Part shown: positions 32,720 to 43,749 of the stretch, one piece after another
Numbering within the stretch: position 1 is the stretch's first letter
How the letters are laid out: each line of letters begins with the position of its first letter
From: Phaeosaccion multiseriatum
Lineage: Eukaryota > Ochrophyta, other classes
Direction: 5' to 3'
Length of the DNA stretch: 64,000 nt
Assembly (NCBI GenBank): GCA_965112735.1
Contig: OZ218953.1
Location: 310,001 to 374,000, forward strand
Program-made: the position numbers and the translations under genes
The notes under the pieces: model-generated
What the model saw: the letters and a program-made list of their open reading frames with translations, nothing else
Told to the model about the DNA's origin: nothing
Database searches by the model: none

Positions 32720-35700
32720 TTACGAGATGGGCATGACTGTCCACTGAATCACCGACTGCTTGTTCACGGGTACACCCTTGACGGCGGCCATCATTGTCTT
32801 ATCCGAGCCGCGGTCCTTAGTGTCCTTCTTATCTGAAACAGACAGGGAGCCAGTCTCGCACGTGAGCGTGATCTGTGGGGCACACCACAGCCATAACATA
32901 GGCGGGTGAGGAAGGGAGGGGGGAGAGTGGAAGAGTGGAGCGGTGGAGGGGGGAGCAACAAGCGCAGGGGCGGAACAAGGTGGAAGGGAGGGAGCGAAGG
33001 AGGGAAGGAGGACGAGGGCGGGGGAGCGGGGGAGCAATTTAGGGAAGGGCAGGGGGGAGAGCAGGGAAAGGAGGGCGGTAGAGGAAGGAGCGAGTGAGGG
33101 GAAGAGAGAGAGAAGGGGGAAGGGGGGAGGGAGGCGGAGAGAAGAGAAAGGGGGTTGATGGCAAGACGGGTAGATCATAACCAAGAGGAATCAAGAGGAT
33201 CTGCTGCACTACTCAAGTGTGTGTCTGAAACTGCTATAGCTAGGGAGGCCAAGAGGAAGAGCAAGGAAGCATGAAAGGAAAGATGCGAAGCGGGCAAGGA
33301 AGGAAGGCTCCAGGCAGGGAAAACTATACACACAAAACAAACACAAAACAGACAGAGACGGTCGGAAGCGAAGGCACACGCACTCACCACGTCGCCGTAG
33401 CGGACACGCGTCTGATGCAGTGTGGGGGTACCTCCGATCGCTCTCTTAACGATGCGGATAGTCCACTTGGTCTTGGTCGCGTATGGCTTGACCATGATCT
33501 TGCCGTCTGGGATCTTGTAGTTGGTTAGATACAAGTTGTCCTTGGGGGCGCACTTGCTCTTGATCCTTTGACGGTGCGGGGCTTGGGCAGTCATGGCTCT
33601 TCCTTTCGGTCGGAGCTGATTTTGGGGGGTAAGCAAACACCGAGCGTTGGGAAGGGCGAACAAGAACGGCCAGTTTCAGTGCCAGCCAGTGCACGGACGG
33701 ATTCATCACACACCCCAAGTCAAGCAAAGACGGGAGAAGAGGGTATCAGCCAAGGTCAACGTCGAGTACTAACTAGCAGGATTGCAGGGCTACAGCCCCC
33801 ATCAGCCAAGCCTGACTTGCTTCATTCACACTCTTTTTCTTACTTTGCTTCCTATAGTGCAGGGTGAAGGGGAGTTCCAGAAATTGCATGCCGGGCACTT
33901 TTTCACTCCCTTACCATGTTCTTAACGAAGACTTCATCTCCGTGCTTGACCCCTCCGACGGTGGTTCCTGGGTTTTGCAGCTGCCATTGCGCCTCAACTT
34001 GCTCATCTTTAGCCGAGGCAACCGCCAAGGTGTCGTAAACAACTTCCTCGTTCTGGAAGGCCCATTTCTCCATTGCTTTCATCTGCCCGACGAACGTCTC
34101 CATTTGCCGAACGACTCCCTTCCCGTGGTTGTTATAGTACCGGTTACCGTTATTTCTGGTCCTCTTTCGGGTAGTCGTCTCGAACTTTCGAAGTCCAATG
34201 AGCCTTTTAGCTCGGGCATCTTACCCTTGGAGCCTAGTCTCCTCCCCTAATATGTAGGGGGGGGGGACGGTGGAGACACGGTGGAGACAACATCATTCAG
34301 CAAGAAGAAGCAAGTTCATGGGAGTTGGAGAGAAGAAGAGAGCGAACGAGAAGGCAGACGCACGTTATCTCACCTGGTCGCTGAAAGCGCGATACGCCGC
34401 CAGTATCTGCGTCTTTGCAGGCCGCAGAACTTGATCCTGTGACCACTTCAAGGTGTAGTAGTGCTGACCGTTCCTATCCTTGAACTTCTGAATGGCCTTC
34501 TCGACAATCTTCTCTCTACTGGCCAGCTGCTCGTCCGTCAGTGAGAAGTATACGGGCACACATTCCACTCAAATGTTAGTATCGTGGTATGGCAAGGAGC
34601 TAGGGATTTTCGAGACGCACAAAATGAGAGATCTGAAACATGTTAGCCTTGTGTCGCCTTGGCCACCACCTTCCTCTCCCCCTCCCCCCTCTCTTCCCTT
34701 TCTTTACTAAAGGAAATGATGACTTCTTTCAAAAACGAAATGATGAAACCATCGGGGCTCTGTGAAATCATCGCCATCGAGTCTCCTCCTGACTGAACTG
34801 AACTTCCTTTTCTCTAAGGCTCTACGGAGCAAACTTACCGGCACAGACCGGTCGTAGCGAGTGCGGACGGCAGAGTCAAGCAATTCCTTGGTTCCGACGC
34901 TCTCGAGGCTGAGGAGCGAGTGGTAGCCGTCGAACTGCAGCTCCGGGTGTTTTGCCCGCGTCGCGGCGTCTCCGAGGAAAAGATCCAGAAGGTATGGGGG
35001 TGCGTCCCTCTTGAAGCGCTCGGCCAGATCTGTCCAGTTGCCGTAGGAGAGGTCTTCACTCAGCTTCTTCACCTGCAGGACGGACTCGTCCTTGGCGACG
35101 TCAAGGCCGTCGATGAGATTAAAGTCGGTGGCGGCGTCCGTGAATCCGTCAAAAAACAGGTCGTTCCAGTTCTTGACGCTCAAGGGCTCCAGCTCGCTCA
35201 TATCTACGCAGCTCTTGACAGCGGCCTTCACTACGCTCGCGACGAAGGCTTCCTTCTTGGCGTCACCGTCGTCGCCTATTGGGGTGGGGCGGGGTCCAGC
35301 CAGGCACAGGCACAGAGAAAGGCGACGGGTGAGCTGCTACGCACATTTCCCCTGAGGTTGATTCTTACTTTGTTCATGATAGCACCCTTCTCACACACAT
35401 TAAGCACTTGAACGACCATCTCCCATTTGTGTGCTACGCAAAATACGCCGCCTTCTGGTGCCTTTCCGTGTTCGTTCTTGTCGCGGAGATGAAATCGACA
35501 ACAGGGGCGCGGAACGCTCCGACCGGCTGAAGTGTGTGTGTATATGTATGTGACTGTGGCCATCAATGGTGCGATGAGCTATGACCGCAGCAATACCAAG
35601 TGGGACACACACCCTTGCCTTAGCGAGAAGCTCGTGAGAATTGCCATCCTCCTTGCCTGAACATACCTTCCCAGTCGCCTGACTCGGCCGGCTTGGCCAC

Positions 35701-38700
35701 GACGAAGCAGAGCTCGCGCACGATCGTATCGAACGACTGCTCCACGAAGAGGGCACTCCTCACGAGTGTCCGTAGACTCGCAGAGGTGTCGGGGTTGCCC
35801 AGTAGCAGCGGTTGCCACACTCGAGCTCGCTGCTCCCAAGCCCTGGGCATACAGATGATCGTCAATACGGACCGGTATGGAAGGGGGGGTGAGATGCAAA
35901 GGTTCGTCAGTTTAGGGGGAGAGAGGCCGGCCGCCGCAGGCACTGCACGCGTACATGTGCGCTTCCGCAAAACTTCTGCCATCGTACTACGTACGCTTGC
36001 TCGCTTCTCTCTTACCTGTGGATAAGTAGAGCCGCGTTCTTGTATTCCTCGTCCACATCACTGATGACCTCCAGAAGGTCCCAGACAGGCACGAGAGCCT
36101 CTGCAGCCAGCCAGAGCAAAAGAAGGAGAGGGGAAGGGGGCAAGCAACAGGGAGGACACAGCCACAGCGATCGGGGGAGGGGGGTTGTGAGGATAAAATG
36201 CAGCTGCGACACACCACCCCCTGCCTAGCTACGCTACAGTACTTCCCTCTCCCTCCCTCACTCACTCACTCACTCACTCACTCACTCCCTCACTCTTTCC
36301 CTCTACTACAACACTCCTTCTGTCTCCCTCCCTCTTCACCCAGCCAGCCACTCTCACTCACCCAACGGGCCCCTGTCAATGCATGACCATGATCGGGTGT
36401 TCTGCAGCAGCTCCTCACCGAAGCCGTCCACTGAGGCAGCGTTTGGACCGAGTGACTGAGCGAGAGAGAAAAAATGAATGAAGGGGGGGGGGAGGGGGGT
36501 TGATGAGGATGTGCTGGTGTCTTCAAGTCTAACATGAACTGGGCTTCCTGCCCTCTCTCTCTTGCTATTTTACGTACTCACCTTGACCGTGGTCTCGAAG
36601 AAAGCCGTCTCCTCGCGTTCGTCTGTGTTCTCTCCCGTCGCGTTGGTCTTGAACTTCACCTTGGAGGTCTCTGTGCTTTTGCTGAAGTTGGCGCCAAACC
36701 CTCCACTGAGACTGAAACCCTTGATGCCTAAGCCTCCGCCCAAGCCCAGACTGTTTGGAAAAGACAAAAACACGTGTTGATTGTCATCGGGGGGAGTTGT
36801 CGTACAGGAGTTGGGTTGTTGGGTGCAGCCGGCCGGGTCATATCAAATGTGAGTGAAGCAAGAGAGGGCACATGTCTTGACAAGTTTGTTTCTTGTTCAA
36901 TAAAAAGGGACAATCGTAGCTACCCCGTACAACCTGTCAGCCTCTCACACCCCCCCCCCCCCCAAACTCACTCACTGACTCACCCCACGGCTTTCGACTT
37001 GCCCTTGGTGTTGCTGTTGTGCTCGCCGGCCTCTGCAAAAAGTTGCTCCGTGGAGACTGCTTTCTTGGAGCTCATGGTGGTGGTGCGGAAGAACACCCCT
37101 CCCAGCAAGTGCCTTCCCATAGAGACATCTGCAAAGGGAAGTGGAGGGGGGAAGGGGGTCGCACCCGAGGAGAGGCAGGGGTGGAGGAAGGAGGGAGAGA
37201 GAGGGAGCGAAAAGGGGCGAAAGAAGGGAGGGAGACGCGGAGGAGGCGAGTGTCAGAGTGTCAGAGTGGTCCTTTACTAGGGGCTCTTCCCCCGATACGG
37301 CCTCACTTACCATAAAAAAACAGCGACGGAAGTCAAAGCAATTGGCAAAGCAAGGCAAGCAAGGCAAAAGCAAGGGCGGAGGATGTAACTTACGTGAGCC
37401 GAACATGTCAAGGAACGCCTTGGCCTTGAGCGTGGTGTCGACCTCTTTGGCGTATTTCTTGGCCTCTTCCGTCAGCTTCATCTGGTCTCGCGGAATACGG
37501 AAGGTCCGCATGGGGCACTTGACATACTCCAGAATGATCGCCGTTTTGGCGAGGCCCTGTCTGGCCAACTCCTTGGTCTCTCTCTCTTGTTCCGCCTTGA
37601 CCTTTTCCTTTTGTCGTGTGTTACCCCCCCCTTTCGTCCCAGTCCCCGCCGCGCCAGGGCCACCAGGAAGAAGGCCAGGCTTCGTAAATGATGCCGACCC
37701 TCCCTTGGAAAGCCCAAACGACGTGACGCTGCTTTCGGCCACGGAAACTCCCGCAGAGGAGACGGTGCTGATGAAACTGCTCGCAGCTGATTCCTCAGTG
37801 GTCTTGAAGACGCGGCTTTCCAACCCGGTGTCGGGCCCCGTCCTGTGGTAACAGTGGTTGGTTGCAGGAGAGAAATAGGGGGCGAGCGAGAGGATGGAGG
37901 TCTAGCGAGTGACGTAGTAGGTTGAACACCATACAACAACAACAACAACAACAAAAACAACGAACAGACTCGTCCTTCCCCTCCACAGGCAGCCAGCGCC
38001 ATACTTACATTTCAACGAAGGTTGGTTTCTGCAGGAGCGGAGCGTAGGGGCGTTGGGCGATGGTGCCGTCGTCGAGGTCGCCAAAGAAGGACACACCGTA
38101 CAGAGCGATGCCCCCCGAAGCTCCAGCCACGAGATCTTCGTTGTTCTCATACGACTTCAGCACCCCGTTTCCGGTGGGGAAGGACAGAGCAGACTGGGCT
38201 TCAGCCTCTGCGAGCAGGCGCGCCGACCCTGCAAGAAAGAGGGGTGGAACAAGAAAGAACAAGAAGAGGTGGGAAGCGAGGCGAGGCGTGTGTCGGAGGG
38301 ATGGAAATGGATTCAAGCTTTCTTGGAACATCAGGCAGGGGGTTTTCCTAGTTCGGGCAAGACAAGGTGCGTTGTTCCGACGCATAGCTAGCTGGGCTTT
38401 GAACACTCGGGCCGCTCCTTCATCTCCCACCCACCTTGCAAATTGGCCTTCCAGTCCGCAGGCGGCTGTGCTGCCTGCCTGACCTCGTCGAGGCGCTGCG
38501 CCAACTCGTCCTCGCTCTTGTTCACGAGGTCCTGCAGGAGTCCATTGTATTGTTGGGGGATCATGTCAGAGTGAGGCGTGGGACAACCAATCGCAACGAG
38601 AACAGGTCAGGCCAGGGTACAGCCACCCATCCATCACACTCCAGCCACCAACCTTCCACTTTTACCGAGGCACTGCCCGTTCGTGCCGTTAGCCAAAGGC

Positions 38701-39251
38701 CAAGAGGTTAGAGGTCTTAGCCTGTGTTACAGCCATGCACGCCCCCTTATTCTACTGGCTGGACTGCTGCATGCAAACATAAATACATGGAGAAGAACAC
38801 TCCCGCTTCTTCGGCCGCTGATCCCTATCTCCCCCCCCTCCCCCCCCCCCCCCTCTCTTCCTCTTGCTTCTTCCTAGTCTTCTTTCCTTCCCAACAAAAC
38901 AAGAGCAAGGTAACATTTCCCTCTCCTTCCTAATTTCCTCTTACTTCTCTTGACTTACTTTGGTGTTGAGTTTGTCGAGCGCCGCTTGGGTCTTGTCGGC
39001 ATAGGCCTGAGCCTGCTTGACATGAGACGCCAGTTCACCCGCCGCAAAATTGGTTGGAGACTTTGGAAAAAGAATCCCAAGCGCACGCGAGAACGCTTCT
39101 GAAGCGGCAGGGCTTGATAGCAGACCCCCTAGCAGACCCCCAGGCGCACTGCTTTGTGCAGGCGGGGCAGCACCGCCGGGCCTGCTTCCGTTGTTTTGCA
39201 TCGCTTGGAGCTTGGCTCCCAGAATCCGGCTGCTGTTGGTGGTGGTGGTGG

Positions 39252-39318
<67 letters not shown>

Positions 39319-41056
39319 GGTGATGGTGGTCTCCTTCGTGACGATGGTTCGGACGTGCTCGCTAATGTCCGCGGCTTTGAACACTTTGAGCCCTTCCAGA
39401 ACCTCGGATAGCTCCATGCTCAAACCTTCGGGGCATGGAAGAGAAAGGGAGGAAGTAAGTGGCTGAGGGAGTGAGAAACCAAGGGAGTGAGCGACGGGGT
39501 GAGAGATGACTAAAAGTGAGAGAATGACTACATTAGTGGGCTGGACGAGAGAATGAGTGCGCACTGGTTGGAGGGGCGGGTTGGAATGGGGAGGAGAGAG
39601 AGATGTTCAGCTGTATACGATAATAACCGTGGCGCTTGCGACTCAGTCTCACCGTTGGCAAGTAGCTCTGAGCGAATGGCCGGGACTCCCGGCGCGGACG
39701 GCTCTGCGAACAGCTCCTTGATGAGCTGCGGGGAGAGAGAGAGAGAGACAGAGAGACAAGAGTGAGAGAGAGAGAAAAGGAGGTGAGAAACATGTGCGAA
39801 CGAGGTAAGGACTACTTAGACTAGGACCGAGTGACGTCTACCAGCATCGAACCAGAGAGGTTCTTACGCGCTGTGCATTAGCTTCATACATCTCAGAGTC
39901 ACAGAACCCTACCTACCTCGCGATCACTGGGTCCTGCAACTACGGCGGTGTTGTCCTCGCCCTCCTCATCGTATTCCTCGTCTTCTTCATCGGAGCCTTC
40001 ATCGTCGTCAAAATCCCCCTCCTCTTCTTCTCCTTCGGCTTCTTCTCCTTCGCTTTCCTTTCCCTCGTCCACCTCCGCATCTCCTTCCTGCGAGTCGTTG
40101 CCATCATCTAGCAGCAAGTCGGAACCGAGCAGGTCGTTGATGGCACTCCACTGCATGTGCTGCAGCTCCGTGACAGTCTTGACCTTGCTTAGCAAGTCCC
40201 TTGCCCACGCAGCGTTCACATTCACCCCTGCACAGGGTGTGGGGGGTAAGGGAAGTGAGGAAGCAAGTGAGGGAAGGAGGGAGTGTGTGAGTGGGCAAGT
40301 TAGACCAGTGAGTTGAGTTAAGCGAGTGGGAGAGTGAGTGAGTGAGTGAGTGAGTGAGTGAGTGAGTGAGTAATGAAGTGAAGCAGCTAAGGAGTGAGTG
40401 AGCCGCTTTGACGTACCACGGCTGAGGAGTGCACCTCTGAGCTGCAGCTCTCTTCCCAGAAGCAGGGTGACATCGTCCATCGCATCGTCCTTCTCGTCGG
40501 CTTTGTCGTCGTCGGAGATGGTCGGGACATCCAAGACACCTGCTCCACCACCGGGACAGCGAAACACAGAGGGGAGGAGCATGAGGTGCGGTTTTTCTTC
40601 AGGGTAGGCAGTAGGGTAGGTCTGCTCTGGCTGCCTTGGCTGTTGCTCACCTTGCTTCTTTAGGCCGTGCAGGTACACCGCAATGGCAGCGTTGTCTAGC
40701 GTGGCTAGGCCCATCTTCACCAAGACCAAACTCATGTCCTGGCCGACCTCGCCACGCTTTAGAATAGCCAGCAATGGGGGGGCCAGGGCCTCGTCCGCAA
40801 GCTTCTGGAGAGCAAAGCGGGAGGAGAGGCTAGCCGGCTTTACAGCAGCGACAGCCTCCTCCTCTCCAGCCGCAGCGGCGGGGGCACCAGAAGCAGCAAT
40901 AGCATACTCTTTCTTCTTTCTCTCGTCCTCTGCTTGTAGCAGCCCACGCAAACATCCCAAAACGAATCTCCTCTTTTCGGCCCCGCTAAGGCCGGCGCTT
41001 AGGGTCTCGATCTCCTTCACAGCAGCACTCACTGGATCCTCAGCCATCGTAGCCAT
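32720..41056 (-). CDS. MACPF-like protein, copy A (apparent frameshift)
   Basis: Eighteen minus-strand exons, in order: 41056-40651, 40539-40417, 40227-39917, 39725-39653, 39425-38959, 38531-38435, 38228-38009, 37842-37394, 37128-36984, 36750-36582, 36455-36419, 36100-36016, 35842-35667, 35275-34839, 34526-34374, 34219-33915, 33615-33388, 32872-32720. All phases join except exon 16. There, one base is missing relative to copy B at about 34191 (ACTTTCGAAG here, ACTTATCGAAG in copy B). If exon 16 starts at the same ATG, the frame shifts about 13 codons in. A downstream AG could serve as an acceptor and bypass the error with loss of the start of the exon, so a pseudogene is not proven. Domain order is as in copy B: acidic segment (exon 3), a 22-Asn run (exon 5), MACPF-like core (exons 7-12, FGSHV with GG eight residues on), C-terminal helical and beta-rich parts. 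The N-terminus reads MATMAED, three residues longer than copy B. Confidence 0.7.
39253..39318 (-). repeat. AAC repeat coding a 22-residue Asn run
   Basis: Pure GTT on the plus strand, AAC on the coding strand, inside exon 5 of MACPF copy A. Only four Asn codons stand at the same place in copy B (about 51217-51230). Confidence 0.9.
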
Positions 41057-41410
41057 AGACTAGCGGTGCGGCGGCAACGGTGTATGTGTGAGGTGTGTGA
41101 GGGACAAAATGGACCAAGATCTTCTTCACTTCTCCTTTCAGGCAGGCGGCATCACTTACAAGCAAGCAACTGGCTGGGTGAAGGGCGGTCCGTGACCAAA
41201 CTCGTTGAGCACCGACAACAGCAGCACCGGCGTTGAGAGAGCACAGAAGGGCGTGTGCTTTAGGGAGTGATGGAGTTACGGTGGGGGGTGGGGGGGGGGG
41301 ATTGGGGAAATCAAAAGGGGGGTATCCATTTTCTTTTCTTCCTTCAAATGCCGTGTAACTGCTGTAGATTCGGACCTACTGAAACTGAAACTGAAACTGA
41401 ATTATCCCCC
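41057..41410. promoter_or_regulatory. 5' flank of MACPF copy A (duplicated)
   Basis: The upstream region shared with copy B (53080-53475), less well conserved than the exons. It contains the common block GTCCGTGACCAAACTCGTTGAGCACCG-like sequence at about 41188-41215 and a G-run at 41280-41300. Confidence 0.5.
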
Positions 41411-41686
41411 CGCGGAGAGAGAGAGCGGAGAGGTGTGTATTTCCGGAGGAGCGGGAGACACTTTGCTTTGTCGACCCAAGTTGACCTGTCCGTCGCCCCC
41501 GCCCCGGTTTTTTCGTATTTCGCTGATGCCCCCTGTTTGCGCGCTCCATTAAACATTCCAGCAGCAGTAATGGCTTAGTGAAGGGTTGCTCATGGCAGGA
41601 AGGTGGCAGGGCTGGTAGTAGCAGCAGCAGTCAAGCAAAGAGAGGTACATTTCAAACCACCACACCACCAGCAGCAGCAGAGACAA

Positions 41687-41902
41687 ATGGAGGAGAATGA
41701 AGAAGCTGTAGCGGGGCAGCACAAAAGGATGGAACAGCACCACCTGTGTGACAGTCCTGAAGAGATTTCTGGCGCACAGGGCTCTGAGAATACGAGTGGA
41801 AAGGCCACAGGAGCGCATGACGACGATGACAGTGATTGGGACGACGAGAGTTGGACGCAAGCCGTTGCTCTGGCAGATGAAGCCGCTGCGGCGGTAGTAT
41901 AA
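41687..41902 (+). CDS. Small acidic hypothetical ORF
   Basis: 71 residues from ATG to TAA. It is rich in Glu, Gln and His, then a DDDDSDWDDESWTQA acidic/Trp patch and an alanine-rich end. Composition differs from the random frames nearby, and the acidic patch may be a piece of an N-terminal exon of the transposon-like relic downstream. No family recognised. Confidence 0.25.
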   Translation: MEENEEAVAGQHKRMEQHHLCDSPEEISGAQGSENTSGKATGAHDDDDSDWDDESWTQAVALADEAAAAVV

Positions 41903-42559
41903 CCAGCGACCGCTTCGAAACAGGGCACTCAAGCGGCAGTGGAGACTGAGTTTGCGACAATTGCCGCAGCACAGGAGGAGACGCGGTGAAACAATTGCAG
42001 ACAGCTAAGCAGAGATTGAAAATCGAGAAGGGGGGCTGTAGAAGATGCTTACGAGGAGGACGAGGCCGGCCCCTGAAGGGAATAAGCGAGAAGCTGCGTT
42101 GAATGGTGCAGCTAGGAAAGGAATTGATGAGGATTTGCTTCTCCCAGCGGAGAAGGAAGAGAAGCGAAAGAAGGACATGGAGGAGAGGAAAAGAAGGGCT
42201 GTGACTTGTATTCGAGCGCAGACAGGGTAGATGGTGCAAGTGGTGACCACTTCGTAGGGTTTTCTTCGCCGCCCCTTGGTTGCACGTCTAAGCGGTACGT
42301 TCTCAATGATTCTCCTCTTCCTTCTTGATGCCTGGCTGCTCTTGTCCACGCCCCCCGCCCACTCTGGGCCGCCCTTTCTGAACATACCTTGACACACTTA
42401 TTCCCAGTTGTTCTCGCCCCCTTTTTACATCTTTTTTTGTGCTAACAGGGGTGAGAAAGACGAGGATGAGGACGAGGAGGATGGAAATACGGGCGACAAG
42501 GGGGGGCGGTGGTGGTGGGGGAGGGTTTGGGAAGAAGAATAGACCACCAGCGCAGACTG

Positions 42560-42840
42560 AGTTCATCTAAGTAGCACTCGAGGCGGCAAGGGATCCAAAG
42601 GAAGGGTTGCCTACCTGGCAAACTCCCTACTACAGGGCCTCGACGCCAAGCCGCCAGTCTGAAGTGGGAGGGTATGCCCAACGTGACGTGTTTGTCTGGG
42701 CCCCCCACCTCTTCCACAACCTTGAAGAGTACCACCAGCAGCCTCTTTGCGCATGGGATGCATCGTCAGAGTGTGTACAAGCTAATGGGTGGACGTCGCC
42801 GCAGCGGGCTGTGTCTGTCACCATCCTCGAGCAGGAGGAG
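42560..42840 (+). mobile_element. KDZ/Zisupton-type transposon protein relic
   Basis: The frame read from about 42571 contains a conserved-looking segment: LPTWQTPYYRAS, then DVFVWAPHLFHN, then a Cys-spaced stretch ending in NGWTSPQRAV. A VW-P motif followed by cysteines and a GW(T/S) motif is typical of the N-terminal region of proteins from KDZ (Kyakuja-Dileera-Zisupton) transposons. Here the pattern keeps only two cysteines and then dissolves into a GGA repeat, so it looks like a decayed fragment. I see no terminal inverted repeats or transposase core. The identification rests on motif memory only. Confidence 0.35.
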
Positions 42841-43170
42841 GAGGAGGAGGAGGGGAGGGAGGGAAGAGGGGGAGGGGGAGGAGGAGGAGGAGGACCATCA
42901 TCATCAGCAGCAAGAGAATCACAAGGAGGAGGAGGAGGAGGAGGAGGAGGAGGAGGAGGAGGAGGAGGAGGGGGGGGAGCAGGAGGAGAATCAGCTGTGG
43001 GAGGAGGAGGAGGAGCAACAGCAGGAGTAGGAGTAGCAGGTGGTGCTGGTGCTGGAGGAGACGGGGGGGGGGGGGAGGAGGAGGAAGAGTTGCAGGTGCT
43101 GCTGAGGCTGGAGAAGGAGGGGGGGAAGGAGGAGGGGGAGGAGCAGCAGCAGCAGCAGCCGCCGCAGCAC
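42830..43170. repeat. GGA-rich microsatellite
   Basis: Long interrupted (GGA)n, with a pure run around 42926-42970, followed by GGAGCAACAGCAGG-type triplets. The minus strand is an uninterrupted CTC/TCC pyrimidine tract. The long frames crossing it are products of the repeat. Confidence 0.9.
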
Positions 43171-43749
43171 TGTGGCCGGCACGGGGAGGATCAGGGGCAG
43201 GAGCATCTGTAGCGCCTGCAGAGGCTGCTGCTGCAGAGGGTGTCGCTTTCGGGGGAGGTGAGAGTATCCACGAGAGGCAGCTATGGAAGAGGACGGAGGC
43301 CGCGAAAAGGAGAAGAAGAGAGGCAGGCGAGGAGGGAAAGGAGAAGGCGAGGCACCTGAAAAAGGCAGCGCGGGAAAGGGAAAGATTACAGCAGGATGAG
43401 GACGGGCCAGAGGGTGATTTACCCGTTTCCGTGTGCATAGTATTGTATATACAACACTTAGGTAATCTACAGTTGCCTCTACTCTGTGGAGGAGAAGGAG
43501 AGAGTCGACAGAGAGGGGTGGCGCCGCAGGCCGGGAAAATTTCTAATTTCTTTTTTTTCTCCTTTTTTGGGCCGGCGGTCGACGTTAATAAGTGTGTGTA
43601 CCCAGTTTCCCAACTTCGCACGTGCTCTACGTTCGGGATTCCCGGTCCTCAATCGGTTCGGGAAAACGATTGAGGAAAGGGATTTGGCTGGGAAAGAAAT
43701 CGCAGACACCCCAATGCAAAAGAAAGAAATTATTTTTTTTTTTTTTTTT

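Larger units (their letters stand above)
31805..41410. repeat. Tandem segmental duplication, unit A
   Basis: About 9.6 kb that matches 43750-53475 almost base for base over exons, introns and 3' flank. The offset is about 11.93 kb at the gene 3' end and 12.03 kb at the 5' end; the difference is made up of small indels and repeat-length changes. The left edge is placed where AAATAAAG…AAGTACAACCCAAATA appears in both units. The right edge lies just after TGTAGATTC…CTACTGAAACTGAAAC. Confidence 0.9.
41411..43749. other. Spacer between the duplicated units
   Basis: About 2.3 kb present once only. It holds a short acidic open frame (41687-41902), a probable transposon-protein relic (around 42580-42830), a GGA microsatellite (42830-43170) and a terminal poly-T/A-rich junction (43731-43768). 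It contains no complete gene that I can define. Confidence 0.6.

Noticed and set aside
31805-41410. Two or more separate genes in each duplication unit
   Set aside because: All 18 exons of copy B join in phase from one ATG to one stop with no internal promoter-sized gap, so a single gene is simpler. Transcripts would settle it.
42789-43673. Long frames on both strands over the GGA repeat
   Set aside because: Poly-Arg, poly-Glu, poly-Gly or poly-Leu products of a microsatellite; no conserved residues outside the repeat.
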